NCBI RefSeq assembly: GCF_004366075.1
Contig: NZ_SODU01000001.1
Coordinates: 992,001-1,056,000, forward strand
Source: Kribbella pratensis
Lineage (GTDB): Bacteria > Actinomycetota > Actinomycetes > Propionibacteriales > Kribbellaceae
Direction: 5' to 3'
Length of the DNA: 64,000 bases
Shown: positions 50,778-59,114 of the stretch, one piece after another
Position numbering within the stretch: the first letter of the stretch is position 1
How the letters are laid out: each line of letters begins with the position of its first letter
Program-made: the position numbers and the translations under genes
The notes under the pieces: model-generated
Told to the model about the DNA's origin: nothing
What the model saw: only the letters and a program-made list of their open reading frames with translations
Database searches by the model: none

Positions 50778-51506
50778 GTGGCGGGTATGGACCACTCGAT
50801 CGGTGCGGCGGCGCGGCTCGCCGGGGTGTCGGTGAAGGCCGTGCGGCACTACTCCGACCTCGGGCTGCTGACGGTACGGCGTACCGCTGCCGGCCATCGA
50901 CGGTACGACGAGAATGCCGTCGTACGGCTGCGGCTGATCCGGACGTTGCGTGCCCTGGACCTGGATCTGCCGACGATCCACGCCGTACTGCGGGACGATC
51001 GTTCCCTCGCGGAGGTCGCGGCGACCCACGCCGATGCGCTGGCGATCCAGATCCGCACGCTACGCCGGCAGCACGCCCTGCTCACGGTCCTCGCCAACCA
51101 TCCCGACCCGGAGGACGTGTACCTCATGACCGAACAGTCCGAGCAGGCCGCGCAGGACAGCCGCGCGCTGATCGCCGACTTCCTCGATACGACGCTCGCC
51201 GGCGCCGCCCCCGCCGTCCGCCAGAATCTGACGCCGGTCCTGCCCGAGGACGCCGAACCGCAGCAGGTCCAGGCCTGGCTGGAGCTGACGGCGCTGGTAT
51301 CCACGCCCGACTTCCGGGATTCGGTACGTCGTCTTATGGCCGGCTACCTCGCCCTGGCCGGAGACGATCCGCTCCGGGCGGACCCGGCGTACCGCAGTCG
51401 CCTGATCGAACTCCGGCGTACCGAGGCCGGACCGCACTGGCACCGCTATCTCGAATTGGTTGCCGTGGTCAACGGCTGGGTGCCACCGTCACGGATTGCG
51501 GGGTAG
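50778..51506 (+). CDS. MerR-family transcriptional regulator
   Basis: 242 residues. N-terminal winged helix: S-I-G-A-A-A-R-L-A-G-V-S-V-K-A-V-R-H-Y-S-D-L-G-L-L is the recognition part. A long helical region then a C-terminal domain of about 120 residues that resembles ligand-binding parts of TipAL/MerR-like regulators, but I cannot name a ligand. GTG at 50778 is seven bases after GGGAGG; alternatives GTG 50772 and ATG 50787 are in frame. Downstream of an MFS pump that it may control. Ends 18 bases inside the convergent TRIC gene. Confidence 0.9.
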   Translation: MAGMDHSIGAAARLAGVSVKAVRHYSDLGLLTVRRTAAGHRRYDENAVVRLRLIRTLRALDLDLPTIHAVLRDDRSLAEVAATHADALAIQIRTLRRQHALLTVLANHPDPEDVYLMTEQSEQAAQDSRALIADFLDTTLAGAAPAVRQNLTPVLPEDAEPQQVQAWLELTALVSTPDFRDSVRRLMAGYLALAGDDPLRADPAYRSRLIELRRTEAGPHWHRYLELVAVVNGWVPPSRIAG

Positions 51507-52106
51507 CGGCGCGTTCCAGCCGCGGCGGATCGCGAGCAGCCGGATCGCGAAGCACACCACCGCGGCGGAGATCGGGACCCACAGGGCGTGGTACTCGAGC
51601 GCGGATGCGACGACCACGATGCCGGCCCCGAGCAGTGCCGGGGTGGCGTAGATCTCGGAGCGGAGAACGACCGGGACGCGGCCGCTGAGTACGTCCCGCA
51701 GTACTCCCCCGCCGATCCCCGAGAGCGTGCCGAGGAGCGCGGCCGAGATCGGCGACAGCCCGGAGTCGATCGCCTTCAGTGCACCGGTCACGCAGAACAA
51801 GGCGAGGCCGGCCGCGTCGAAGATGTTCACCAGCCGCTCGACGCGGCCGATGCCCGGATGCAGGAAGAACGTCAGCAGACCGGCCGCGATCGGGACCACC
51901 AGGTAGCGCCAGTCGCGGAGCGCGGCCGGCGGGGTCTCGCCGATCAGCACGTCCCGGATGAATCCACCGCCGAGCCCGGTGACCAGCGCCAGCACCTGGA
52001 TCCCGAACACGTCCAGCTTCTTCCGTACGCCGACCAGCGCACCGGTGATCCCGAACACGAAGATCCCGACCAGATCGAGCACCTGCAGCACCACGGATCC
52101 ACTCAC
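51489..52106 (-). CDS. TRIC-family cation channel (UPF0126)
   Basis: 205 residues, seven membrane helices in two repeats: F-V-F-G-I-T-G-A-L-V-G-V and L-F-C-V-T-G-A-L-K-A-I are the paired G-x-x-G-A motifs, and G-G-F-I-R-D-V-L-I-G and G-G-V-L-R-D-V-L-S-G the paired arginine-bearing loops. Bacterial TRIC proteins are trimeric monovalent-cation channels. GTG at 52106; divergent from the APH gene 57 bases away. Confidence 0.93.
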   Translation of the reverse strand: MSGSVVLQVLDLVGIFVFGITGALVGVRKKLDVFGIQVLALVTGLGGGFIRDVLIGETPPAALRDWRYLVVPIAAGLLTFFLHPGIGRVERLVNIFDAAGLALFCVTGALKAIDSGLSPISAALLGTLSGIGGGVLRDVLSGRVPVVLRSEIYATPALLGAGIVVVASALEYHALWVPISAAVVCFAIRLLAIRRGWNAPLPRNP

Positions 52107-52163
52107 AGCCCGAACGCTAAACCACGAGCGCTGCGCCGCTGTGGGGTTCTATCGTTCGTGGAC

Positions 52164-53207
52164 ATGAGCCGCGCCCCGGACGTCGACTACTTCGCCACCT
52201 CGTCGCGACCCGCCTGGGAATCGCTCCCGCCGGCCCTCCACGAGGCCCTCGCTGTTGCCCTGGGCACTCAGATCGCCTCCGTCTCGTCGCCGGTCAGCTC
52301 AGGCTTCACCGGAGGCTTCGCTGCCCAAGCACGGCTCGCCAACGGCCGCCGCGTCTTCATCAAGGCAGCCGAGGAAGGCCTGCACGCCTACGAGGCGTAC
52401 CAGCGCGAAGCCGAGGTCGTCCCCCAACTCCCGAATGCAGTCCACGCTCCAGCAATCATCACCACCGCCCACACACCCCACCTGAACATCACGCCCTACG
52501 GGAAGAGCGGAGGTGCGCCGGGTGGGGGCTCGGGTGGTGGGCGGTGGTTTGCGGTGGTGTCCGAGTGGGTCGACGGCAGGATGCCGGGGGCGCCGTGGAC
52601 CGCCGAGGACTTCGAGCTTGTGACTGCTGCTTGTGAGGAATTGGCCGGGGTGTTGGAGCCGAGTCCGTTGGGTGGGCTCAGCAGGTTCGCGGATCTGGTC
52701 GGCGATGACGTCGAGGTGCCCGCGCAGATCCTGGCGGGTGAGCGGGAGATGCCGGGCGGCCTGCAGGACTGGCTGCCGCGCGTGCTGCCGGAGCTCGCGG
52801 AGCTGGCCAAGCTCGCGCCCGAAGCTCTCACCGGCGACTCCGCCACGCACTCCGATCTCCGCCCGGACAACATCCTGATCGACAACGTCGGCACCTGCTG
52901 GACCATCGACTGGAACTGGCTGGCCCTCGGCCCGCGCTGGGTGGACTGGGTCGGCCTGCTGCCGGTCGCCCAGCACCAAGGCATCGACACGTTCACCGCC
53001 ATCACCCGCAGCCCGCTCACAGCCGACGTACCGAAGGACCACCTTGACTCGTTCGTGGCCGTGATCGCGGCGTACATGATGAAGAACACCGAGGCCCCGC
53101 CCCCGCCCGGCTGTACGCCGACACTGCGCGAGCACCAGCGGCTGTACGCGTGGACATTCCTCGACTGGCTCGCCGTACGACGCAACTGGCCTACCGTGGA
53201 GGTATGA
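52164..53207 (+). CDS. APH-type phosphotransferase (aminoglycoside phosphotransferase fold)
   Basis: 347 residues. Kinase-like C-terminal lobe with catalytic H-S-D-L-R-P-D-N-I-L and metal-binding I-D-W-N-W; N-terminal lobe has V-F-I-K-A-A-E-E. Probably phosphorylates a small alcohol or sugar; resistance is not implied. A glycine-rich linker G-K-S-G-G-A-P-G-G-G-S-G-G-G (113-126) interrupts the hinge, and codon composition switches from C-rich to G-rich at that point. ATG at 52164 is eight bases after TATCGT. Overlaps fdhD by ATGA. Confidence 0.88.
   Translation: MSRAPDVDYFATSSRPAWESLPPALHEALAVALGTQIASVSSPVSSGFTGGFAAQARLANGRRVFIKAAEEGLHAYEAYQREAEVVPQLPNAVHAPAIITTAHTPHLNITPYGKSGGAPGGGSGGGRWFAVVSEWVDGRMPGAPWTAEDFELVTAACEELAGVLEPSPLGGLSRFADLVGDDVEVPAQILAGEREMPGGLQDWLPRVLPELAELAKLAPEALTGDSATHSDLRPDNILIDNVGTCWTIDWNWLALGPRWVDWVGLLPVAQHQGIDTFTAITRSPLTADVPKDHLDSFVAVIAAYMMKNTEAPPPPGCTPTLREHQRLYAWTFLDWLAVRRNWPTVEV
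52500..52541 (+). repeat. Glycine-rich linker code
   Basis: Low-complexity stretch encoding residues 113-126 of the APH-type protein, almost all GGN codons. Composition shifts from C-rich codons before it to G-rich codons after it. Confidence 0.6.
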
Positions 53208-54037
53208 CGAAGGCTCCCACCAGCAGGTTCAAGGTCGAGGTGCTCGACGGCGACCGGACGTCGCGGCGCGAGGACGTCGTCAGCACCGAGGAACCGCTGG
53301 AGCTTCGGCTCGAATGGCCGGGCCGGCCGCCCGAGCCGCTGGTCGTCACGATGCGCACCCCCGGCTCCGACTTCGAACTGGCCGCCGGGTTCTGCCTCGG
53401 CGAGGGGTTCGCGGTCCGGCCGGACGCGATCCGGACCGTTGCCTACTGCACCGATGTCACGCTGACCCCTGAGCAGCAGTTCAACACCGTCACCGTCACG
53501 TTCGACGGTCCCCCGGACCGCGAACCGCCCCAGCGGTACGGCGTGACGTCGGCCGCCTGCGGTGTCTGCGGGCAGCAGAGCCTCGACGAACTCGCCGAGC
53601 GCGAGTACGACCCGGTGGACCCGGTCGAGGCACCGGTCGACGTCGTACGCCGCCTTCCCGACCTCCTCCGCGAAGCTCAGCCGATGTTCAGCCGCACCGG
53701 CGGTCTGCACGCCGCGGGCCTGTTCACCGCTGACGGCCGCAAGGTCGTGGTGAAGGAGGACATCGGCCGGCACAACGCGGTCGACAAGGTCGTCGGCTGG
53801 ACCGTCCTCAACCAGCACAGCCGCAAGGGCCTGATACTCGCCGTCAGCGGCCGCGCCGGCTACGAGATCGTCCAGAAAGCGGTCGCCGCCGGCCTCGGCA
53901 TGATCGTCGCGGTCGGCGCACCCTCGAGCCTCGCCGTGGACCTCGCCCGCCGATCCAGCATCACCCTCGCCGGCTTCACCCGCGGCGACCGCTGCGTCGT
54001 CTACTCCGCGCCGGAGCGGATCATCCGTCCAGCTTGA
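53204..54037 (+). CDS. fdhD: Formate dehydrogenase accessory sulfurtransferase FdhD
   Basis: 277 residues. Transfers sulfur from cysteine desulfurase to the molybdenum cofactor of formate dehydrogenase. The key C-x-x-C is C-G-V-C-G in the stretch S-A-A-C-G-V-C-G-Q-Q-S; further blocks are F-C-L-G-E-G-F and D-I-G-R-H-N-A-V-D-K-V and G-R-A-G-Y-E-I-V-Q-K. ATG at 53204 overlaps the APH stop (ATGA). No formate dehydrogenase is in the window, so the target is elsewhere. Tail overlaps the convergent ATPase gene by 17 bases. Confidence 0.95.
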   Translation: MTKAPTSRFKVEVLDGDRTSRREDVVSTEEPLELRLEWPGRPPEPLVVTMRTPGSDFELAAGFCLGEGFAVRPDAIRTVAYCTDVTLTPEQQFNTVTVTFDGPPDREPPQRYGVTSAACGVCGQQSLDELAEREYDPVDPVEAPVDVVRRLPDLLREAQPMFSRTGGLHAAGLFTADGRKVVVKEDIGRHNAVDKVVGWTVLNQHSRKGLILAVSGRAGYEIVQKAVAAGLGMIVAVGAPSSLAVDLARRSSITLAGFTRGDRCVVYSAPERIIRPA

Positions 54038-56771
54038 TGAACGTCGCCTTCGGGACGTACTCGTAGCGGTCGGGCATGCAGGTCAGGATGATGACCTGGC
54101 CGTGGTCGCCGGCGCGGCCGAGGAGGGCGCCCATGTCGCGGAGGCGAGCCTTGTCGGACCAGCCGAGAGCGTCGTCGAAGATCACCGGCACGCTGCCCTC
54201 GCCGGTGCTGACGAGGTGGCTGATCGCCAGTCGCGTGATGATCGCCATTTGCTCCTGAGCACCCGTCGACAATGCCTCGACCGGCAACCGGACACCGTCC
54301 AGTTCGCGCTCCGCGACCGCGAGGTCGTCGTCCAGCCAGACCCGGAACGACGGTCCGTACACACTGCGGCCGAGCGCCTCGATCCGGCTTTGCAACGGCT
54401 CGGAGTACTTCGTCTGCGCCTCGGCCCGATGCCGGCTCAGCGTCTCGTGCACACGTCGTGCCGCCTCGGCCCGCCGCAGGAGGCTGTCGTGCTCCGTGCG
54501 TACGGCGGCCAGCTCCAGCTCGGCCACGTCCCGTCGCGTCGCCAGCCCGTCCCGCCCGGACTGCTCCAGGCGGCCTTCCGTCGTACGCAACGCGTCACGC
54601 AAGTTGTCCCGCTCGCCCTGCAACCGCGTCGCCACAGCCAACGCATGCGTCAGCTCCCCCGCGACCTGATCCGCCCCAGCCTCGTCCGCCTGCTCCTGTA
54701 CAGCGGTCAGCTCCTCGAGCACCGCCTCGACCTCAGCCGTCGCCTCGGTCTCGGCCGCCGCCACTGCCTCGTCGTCGAGCACCGCCCGCGCGGCCTCGAG
54801 CGCCTCGACGGCCGCAGCCAGCCGCTCTCCTGCCAGCTCGGACCGGGCTCGCGCGTTCTGTGCCTCGGACCGGTCCTCGTCCGCCGCCTTGCGCGCCTGC
54901 GCGGCCGCGAACTCCGCATCCGTCAGCAACCGCTCGGCGTCGGCCAGCCCGCTCCGGGCCTCTTCGAGCACCCGCTGAGCGCTGGAGAGGTCGTCCGGCT
55001 CCGGCTCCGGTACGTCGAAGTCGTCGAACAGCGTGTCGTGCGGCGACGCGAACTCCTCGAACAGCGACATCTGCCCTGGAACGCCCTCGACCGCGGCCTC
55101 TTTACCGCCGGCGTCCTCGGCCTCCTCGTCGGTGCCGAGCCGGGCGGTCAGTACGGCGATCCGCTCCCCCGGATCACCTCCGGCCGTCAGCGACTTCTCG
55201 GTCCGCCGCGCCTCGTTGAGCTCGGCAGTCGCGGTGTCCGCCTTCCGCAACAGCTCCCGCGCCGCGGCGACGTCCTTGACACCGGCCTTCTTCAGCAGGT
55301 CCTTCTCCCGCCGTACGGCGTCGTCGACGCGCGAGCGCAGCGCCGCCGCGTCACCGCCGGCGCGGACGGTCACCTCGACCTGTCCCGGCACGCCGACCAG
55401 GAGCTCACCGGAGACGAGAACCTCGGTCGACTCGTCGAAGCCGAGCTCCGCCGGCACGTTGCCTTCGAGCCCGGTCCCGGACAGTTCCACGGGCTCCGAC
55501 CCAAGTCGCCGTACCGACACCTCGGGAACGCCGGCCGCGAGCGCCGCGCGAGCCTCGACCACCGCCGCGCGGGCATCCTCCAACGCCGCCACCAACGCGT
55601 CGTCGACCTTGATCCGGTCCAGGATCGTCCAGGCCGCCGCGATCCGCGCCCGGACGTCGATCAGCTCCGTCTGCTGGCCGACCAGCCGGTCCAGCTCGGC
55701 GCGATCCATCAGGTCGGAGACGCGACGTTCCGCGGTCTGTACGTCGGTACGCCGTAGGTCCTTGAGCTCCACGACCTCCGCCAGCGCGGCCTCTGCCGCC
55801 TGGACGGTCTCGGCCGCGGTCTTGGCGACGAGTTCCGCGTCGGCCCGCCGCGCGGCGAGCTCGGTGTGAGCCTTCGTGAACCGCTCGACCTCGTCGAGCA
55901 GGCGTTCCCGCTCCAGCCGGGTGCGAGTGTGGTTCTCCAACCGGGCTCGTGCGGTCTCCGCGCGGGACCTCACCGAGTCGCGGCGGAGCAGGATCTCGTC
56001 GGTCGCCTGCTTGCGTTCGCGCAGTGCCTCCACACCGGCCAGGTGCTCGGTCAGTCGGGCGGTCACGTCCGCGAGATCGAGATTCAGCCGCTCGGCGCGA
56101 CGGATGTCGGACTGGACCTCCTCCATCGCCTGCAACGCCTGCTTGAACCCCAGCTCGGCGGCGGCCACGGCCTTCGCCGAGCGCGCGAAGTCACCGGTCG
56201 GCTTGCCGCGCGGCGTCCAGTACCGCAGGAACTCGTGCTCGACGGCCGTCACCAGCGGCATCGACGCACCGTCGACCGGGGTGCCCGACTCCGCGGTCAC
56301 CGCGGTGATCAGCGGCTCGGCGTCGGCCGGCGTTGGCAGCACCAACGACTGGCCCTGGCTGACCATCAAGGTCTGCCACAGCACCGGGTCCACGTTCTCG
56401 TGGAACAGGCGCTCGGCCTCGTTGTGCGCCTCGCGCCCGGTCCACGACTGCCGCCGGCCGTCGGGCTCCGCGATCGTCAGCTCGGTGGACCGGTTCTTCA
56501 GCCAGCGCTTCGAATAGGTCAGCTCGCGGCCCGCGAGGCTGAGCTCGACGGTCACTTCCGGCCCGACGTCCTGGCCGACCGGCTGGATGTCGCGGATCCG
56601 CGTCGACTTCGAATCGTCGGGCAGGTCGAAGATCAGCCCGAACGCCTCGACCAGGCTGGACTTCCCGACCTCGTTGTCGCCGACCACCACGGTGGTGCCG
56701 AGCGCGCGGAACCGGACAATGCGGTCCTTGACGCCACGGAAGTCCCGTAGCGCCAAGCTGTGTAATCTCAC
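54021..56771 (-). CDS. SMC-like AAA ATPase (YhaN-type) partner of the nuclease
   Basis: 916 residues. ATPase halves at the two ends: Walker A G-D-N-E-V-G-K-S-S at 31-39, ABC signature L-S-T-G-A-Q-E-Q at 834-841, Walker B P-V-I-F-D-D near 862-867. Between them are long coiled coils. There is no C-x-x-C zinc hook; the only cysteine is L-T-C-M at the C-terminus. A beta-rich insert at about 395-460 occupies the place of a hinge. Start ATG at 56771, seven bases after the nuclease gene stop. Resembles Bacillus YhaN rather than SbcC; expected role is DNA-end processing or repair, by analogy. Confidence 0.9.
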   Translation of the reverse strand: MRLHSLALRDFRGVKDRIVRFRALGTTVVVGDNEVGKSSLVEAFGLIFDLPDDSKSTRIRDIQPVGQDVGPEVTVELSLAGRELTYSKRWLKNRSTELTIAEPDGRRQSWTGREAHNEAERLFHENVDPVLWQTLMVSQGQSLVLPTPADAEPLITAVTAESGTPVDGASMPLVTAVEHEFLRYWTPRGKPTGDFARSAKAVAAAELGFKQALQAMEEVQSDIRRAERLNLDLADVTARLTEHLAGVEALRERKQATDEILLRRDSVRSRAETARARLENHTRTRLERERLLDEVERFTKAHTELAARRADAELVAKTAAETVQAAEAALAEVVELKDLRRTDVQTAERRVSDLMDRAELDRLVGQQTELIDVRARIAAAWTILDRIKVDDALVAALEDARAAVVEARAALAAGVPEVSVRRLGSEPVELSGTGLEGNVPAELGFDESTEVLVSGELLVGVPGQVEVTVRAGGDAAALRSRVDDAVRREKDLLKKAGVKDVAAARELLRKADTATAELNEARRTEKSLTAGGDPGERIAVLTARLGTDEEAEDAGGKEAAVEGVPGQMSLFEEFASPHDTLFDDFDVPEPEPDDLSSAQRVLEEARSGLADAERLLTDAEFAAAQARKAADEDRSEAQNARARSELAGERLAAAVEALEAARAVLDDEAVAAAETEATAEVEAVLEELTAVQEQADEAGADQVAGELTHALAVATRLQGERDNLRDALRTTEGRLEQSGRDGLATRRDVAELELAAVRTEHDSLLRRAEAARRVHETLSRHRAEAQTKYSEPLQSRIEALGRSVYGPSFRVWLDDDLAVAERELDGVRLPVEALSTGAQEQMAIITRLAISHLVSTGEGSVPVIFDDALGWSDKARLRDMGALLGRAGDHGQVIILTCMPDRYEYVPKATFIKLDG

Positions 56772-56778
56772 CGCAGTC

Positions 56779-57906
56779 TCATCCCGCGTCCCGCGCCAAT
56801 CGGTGCATCAACGACAACGCCGCACCCGCGCTCTCGTCGCCGCCCGCCAGGGCCTGCCGCAACTCCTCCATCGCGGCCCGCGCCGGTCCGCTCAGCTGCA
56901 GCGACTCCAGGTCCGCCGCGTCCGGCGCCGGCCGCACGGTCCAGAACTTCGCCCAGCGCTCGACGCTCGCGAAGACCTCGCCCTGCGCGTCGATGATCGT
57001 GTCCAGCCGGGCCAGCAACGGCAACGACAGCGATCCGTCACCGGCCAGCCGCACGTACGTCCGCTCCTTGTCCGGCAGCTCGGCGAACCAGTCCTCGAGC
57101 GCCGTGATCGACTCCTCGTCGAACAGCTCGACGCGATGATCCACCATGTGCCACGCCCCGACGCGGATCGGCTCGACGTCGATCTCGCCGGCGCCGATGA
57201 CCACCTTCAAGACATTGCCCGGCGCGTCCTCTTCGGGCGACGTGACCTCCTGCGTCCCGGAGAACCAGATCCGGTCGGTGACCCGCGTCGTCGAGTGCCG
57301 ATCGCCGAGGCCGACGTACTGCAGCCGGCCGTCCGCGACCGCGGCCTCCAGCGCCGCCTGGTCGATCGTCGGTACGTCGGACATGCCGCCGGACAGACTC
57401 GTCAACTGGCCGTGGGCGAGCAGGATCCGCGTCGTCTTCGGGTCTGCTGTCAGGTCGGCGTACCCGGGCGCGGCCGGGTCCGAGAGCGGGCGCCGCGACC
57501 GCCACGGTGCGCCGACGAGCTCGACCCCCGGCACGATCTGGAAAGGCGTCGTTTCGGTCAGCACCGTCACGTGGTCCGGCGCGTGCGCCAGCCACTGGCT
57601 CGAGGTCCACAGCGACCCCGGCTCCAGCGCGTCGTGGTTGCCCGGGAGCAGCACGACCGGGACCGGGATCCGCTTGAGCGCCTCGCACGCCCGCAGGATG
57701 GTCTGCCGCTCGACCTGGTTGTGCTCGAACACGTCCCCGGTGACGACCACGAACGCCGCCCCGGTCCGCTCCGCGACCTCGCCGATCCGCGCGACAGCAT
57801 CCAGCCGCGCCTGACCCCACCGGGCCTGCCCGTCCGGCCCCAGGAACCGGCGCATCATGCCCAGCTGCCAGTCCGAGCTGTGCAGAAACGTGATCGACTC
57901 GTCCAT
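56779..57906 (-). CDS. Mre11/SbcD-like metallophosphoesterase (YhaO-type)
   Basis: 375 residues. Calcineurin-type phosphoesterase: F-L-H-S-S-D-W-Q-L-G (D12; the usual D-x-H has Gln at position 14), V-T-G-D-V-F-E-H-N, L-L-P-G-N-H-D-A, I-L-L-A-H-G-Q, G-L-G-D-R-H-S. Expected 3'-5' exo/endonuclease acting with the ATPase downstream. C-terminal about 150 residues are less conserved. ATG at 57906; no Shine-Dalgarno, so the transcript may be nearly leaderless (TAGCGT lies ten bases upstream). Followed within seven bases by the ATPase gene. Confidence 0.9.
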   Translation of the reverse strand: MDESITFLHSSDWQLGMMRRFLGPDGQARWGQARLDAVARIGEVAERTGAAFVVVTGDVFEHNQVERQTILRACEALKRIPVPVVLLPGNHDALEPGSLWTSSQWLAHAPDHVTVLTETTPFQIVPGVELVGAPWRSRRPLSDPAAPGYADLTADPKTTRILLAHGQLTSLSGGMSDVPTIDQAALEAAVADGRLQYVGLGDRHSTTRVTDRIWFSGTQEVTSPEEDAPGNVLKVVIGAGEIDVEPIRVGAWHMVDHRVELFDEESITALEDWFAELPDKERTYVRLAGDGSLSLPLLARLDTIIDAQGEVFASVERWAKFWTVRPAPDAADLESLQLSGPARAAMEELRQALAGGDESAGAALSLMHRLARDAG

Positions 57907-57990
57907 AGCGGAATGAACGCTAACCCGCCCCACCGACAACCGCCCAACCCAACACACCCCAACCCCCACACCGCCCACACTCCGGACGCA

Positions 57991-58047
57991 CCTTGAGCCT
58001 GCACCAACCGTTTCGCCGCCCTCGAAATGACTGGTGGAGGCTCAAGG
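57991..58047 (+). repeat. Nested inverted repeat in the divergent nuclease/GNAT region
   Basis: CCTTGAGCCT (57991-58000) with AGGCTCAAGG (58038-58047), one G/G mismatch, then CACCA with TGGTG, and in the 25-base loop TTTCG with CGAAA. It lies 19 bases before the GNAT start, in a 160-base region otherwise holding only C-rich sequence. No gene runs into it from either side. Confidence 0.6.
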
Positions 58048-58066
58048 ACGATGAGAGGGTCCGGAT

Positions 58067-58612
58067 GTGTATCTGGAGACGCAGCGTTTGCGGTTGGGGC
58101 GGTTCACCCGCGGCGACGTCGAGTTGCTGGTGGACTTGGACTCCGATCCTGAGGTGATGCGGTTCCTGACCGCGCAGGCGACACCGCGGGACGAGGTCGA
58201 GAGCGTCGTACTGCCGGCGATCCTCAAGGTGTACGCCGAGCGTCCGGAGCTGGGGACGTTCAAGGCCGAGGATGCGGAGGGTTTCGTCGGGTGGTTCGGG
58301 CTTCAGCCGACCGCGGATCCGCGGACCGTGAACGTCGGGTACCGGCTGAAGCGGACCGCCTGGGGCAAAGGATATGCGACCGAAGGCACCCGCGCCTTGA
58401 TCGCGCACGCGTTCACCGAGCTCGGGATGGAGCGGGTGGAGGCGGACACGATGGCGGTCAACCACCGGTCGCGGGACGTGATGCGGCGGTCCGGGCTGCG
58501 GTTCGAGAAGGTGTACCACGAGCACTTCGACGATCCCCTGCCCGGGACCGAGTTCGGGGAGGTGCTGTACGCCGTCGACCGGGCGACCTGGGATGCTGAG
58601 GCGCATGAGTGA
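58067..58612 (+). CDS. GNAT-family N-acetyltransferase (RimJ/RimL type)
   Basis: 181 residues. L-E-T-Q-R-L-R-L-G-R-F-T at the start, then G-Y-R-L-K-R-T-A-W-G-K-G-Y-A-T-E-G, the acetyl-CoA loop (Q/R-x-x-G-x-A/G), and V-N-H-R-S-R-D-V-M-R-R-S-G near the end. Acetylates a protein N-terminus or small molecule. GTG at 58067; GAGGGT lies six bases before it, possibly leaderless. Overlaps the HAD gene by eight bases. Confidence 0.9.
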   Translation: MYLETQRLRLGRFTRGDVELLVDLDSDPEVMRFLTAQATPRDEVESVVLPAILKVYAERPELGTFKAEDAEGFVGWFGLQPTADPRTVNVGYRLKRTAWGKGYATEGTRALIAHAFTELGMERVEADTMAVNHRSRDVMRRSGLRFEKVYHEHFDDPLPGTEFGEVLYAVDRATWDAEAHE

Positions 58613-59099
58613 CGAGCGACCGTACGCCGTACTGGACATCGACGCGACCCTGTCCGACACCAGCAAGCGGCTGCAGTTCATCGAGCGGAAACCGAAGGAC
58701 TGGGACTCGTTCTTCGATCACGCCAAGGACGATGCCGTCCTCGAGGAGGGCCTCGCGGTCGCGACGACGCTGGCGGCGGACCACGAGATCGTCTACCTGA
58801 CCGGCCGGCCGGAGCGGACCCGGCGGGACACCGAGAAGTGGCTGAAGGACAACGGCTTCCCGGACGGCAAGGTCTACATGCGCGGCAACACCGACCGCCG
58901 CCCGTCGATGCTGATGAAACTCGGCCGCCTGAAACGCCTTGCCGAGCGCCGCCCGGTCGCCGTCCTGGTCGACGACGACATCTCGGTCATCAAGGCCGCC
59001 GAGAAAGCCGGCTACACGGTGATGAGGGCCGACTGGGGACTCGACGCCGAGACCCAGCCGACCCTCTTCGAAGCCCAGGAATCCGAAGGACGCACCTGA
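58605..59099 (+). CDS. HAD-superfamily phosphatase (polynucleotide-kinase-phosphatase-like)
   Basis: 164 residues. D-I-D-A-T-L-S-D (motif I; D-x-D), Y-L-T-G-R-P-E-R-T (motif II) and V-L-V-D-D-D-I-S-V-I-K (motif IV); motif III lysine is in K-L-G-R-L-K-R-L. Resembles the phosphatase domain of bacterial polynucleotide kinases or acid phosphatases. ATG at 58605 is chosen over an ATG 12 bases upstream because it follows the GNAT coding end closely. Substrate unknown. Confidence 0.88.
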   Translation: MSDERPYAVLDIDATLSDTSKRLQFIERKPKDWDSFFDHAKDDAVLEEGLAVATTLAADHEIVYLTGRPERTRRDTEKWLKDNGFPDGKVYMRGNTDRRPSMLMKLGRLKRLAERRPVAVLVDDDISVIKAAEKAGYTVMRADWGLDAETQPTLFEAQESEGRT

Positions 59100-59114
59100 G
59101 CCCGCCTCACCCTG

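Noticed and set aside
52164..53207. Aminoglycoside resistance gene
   Set aside because: Only the general APH fold is shown; context (fdhD) and divergence give no support for antibiotic resistance.
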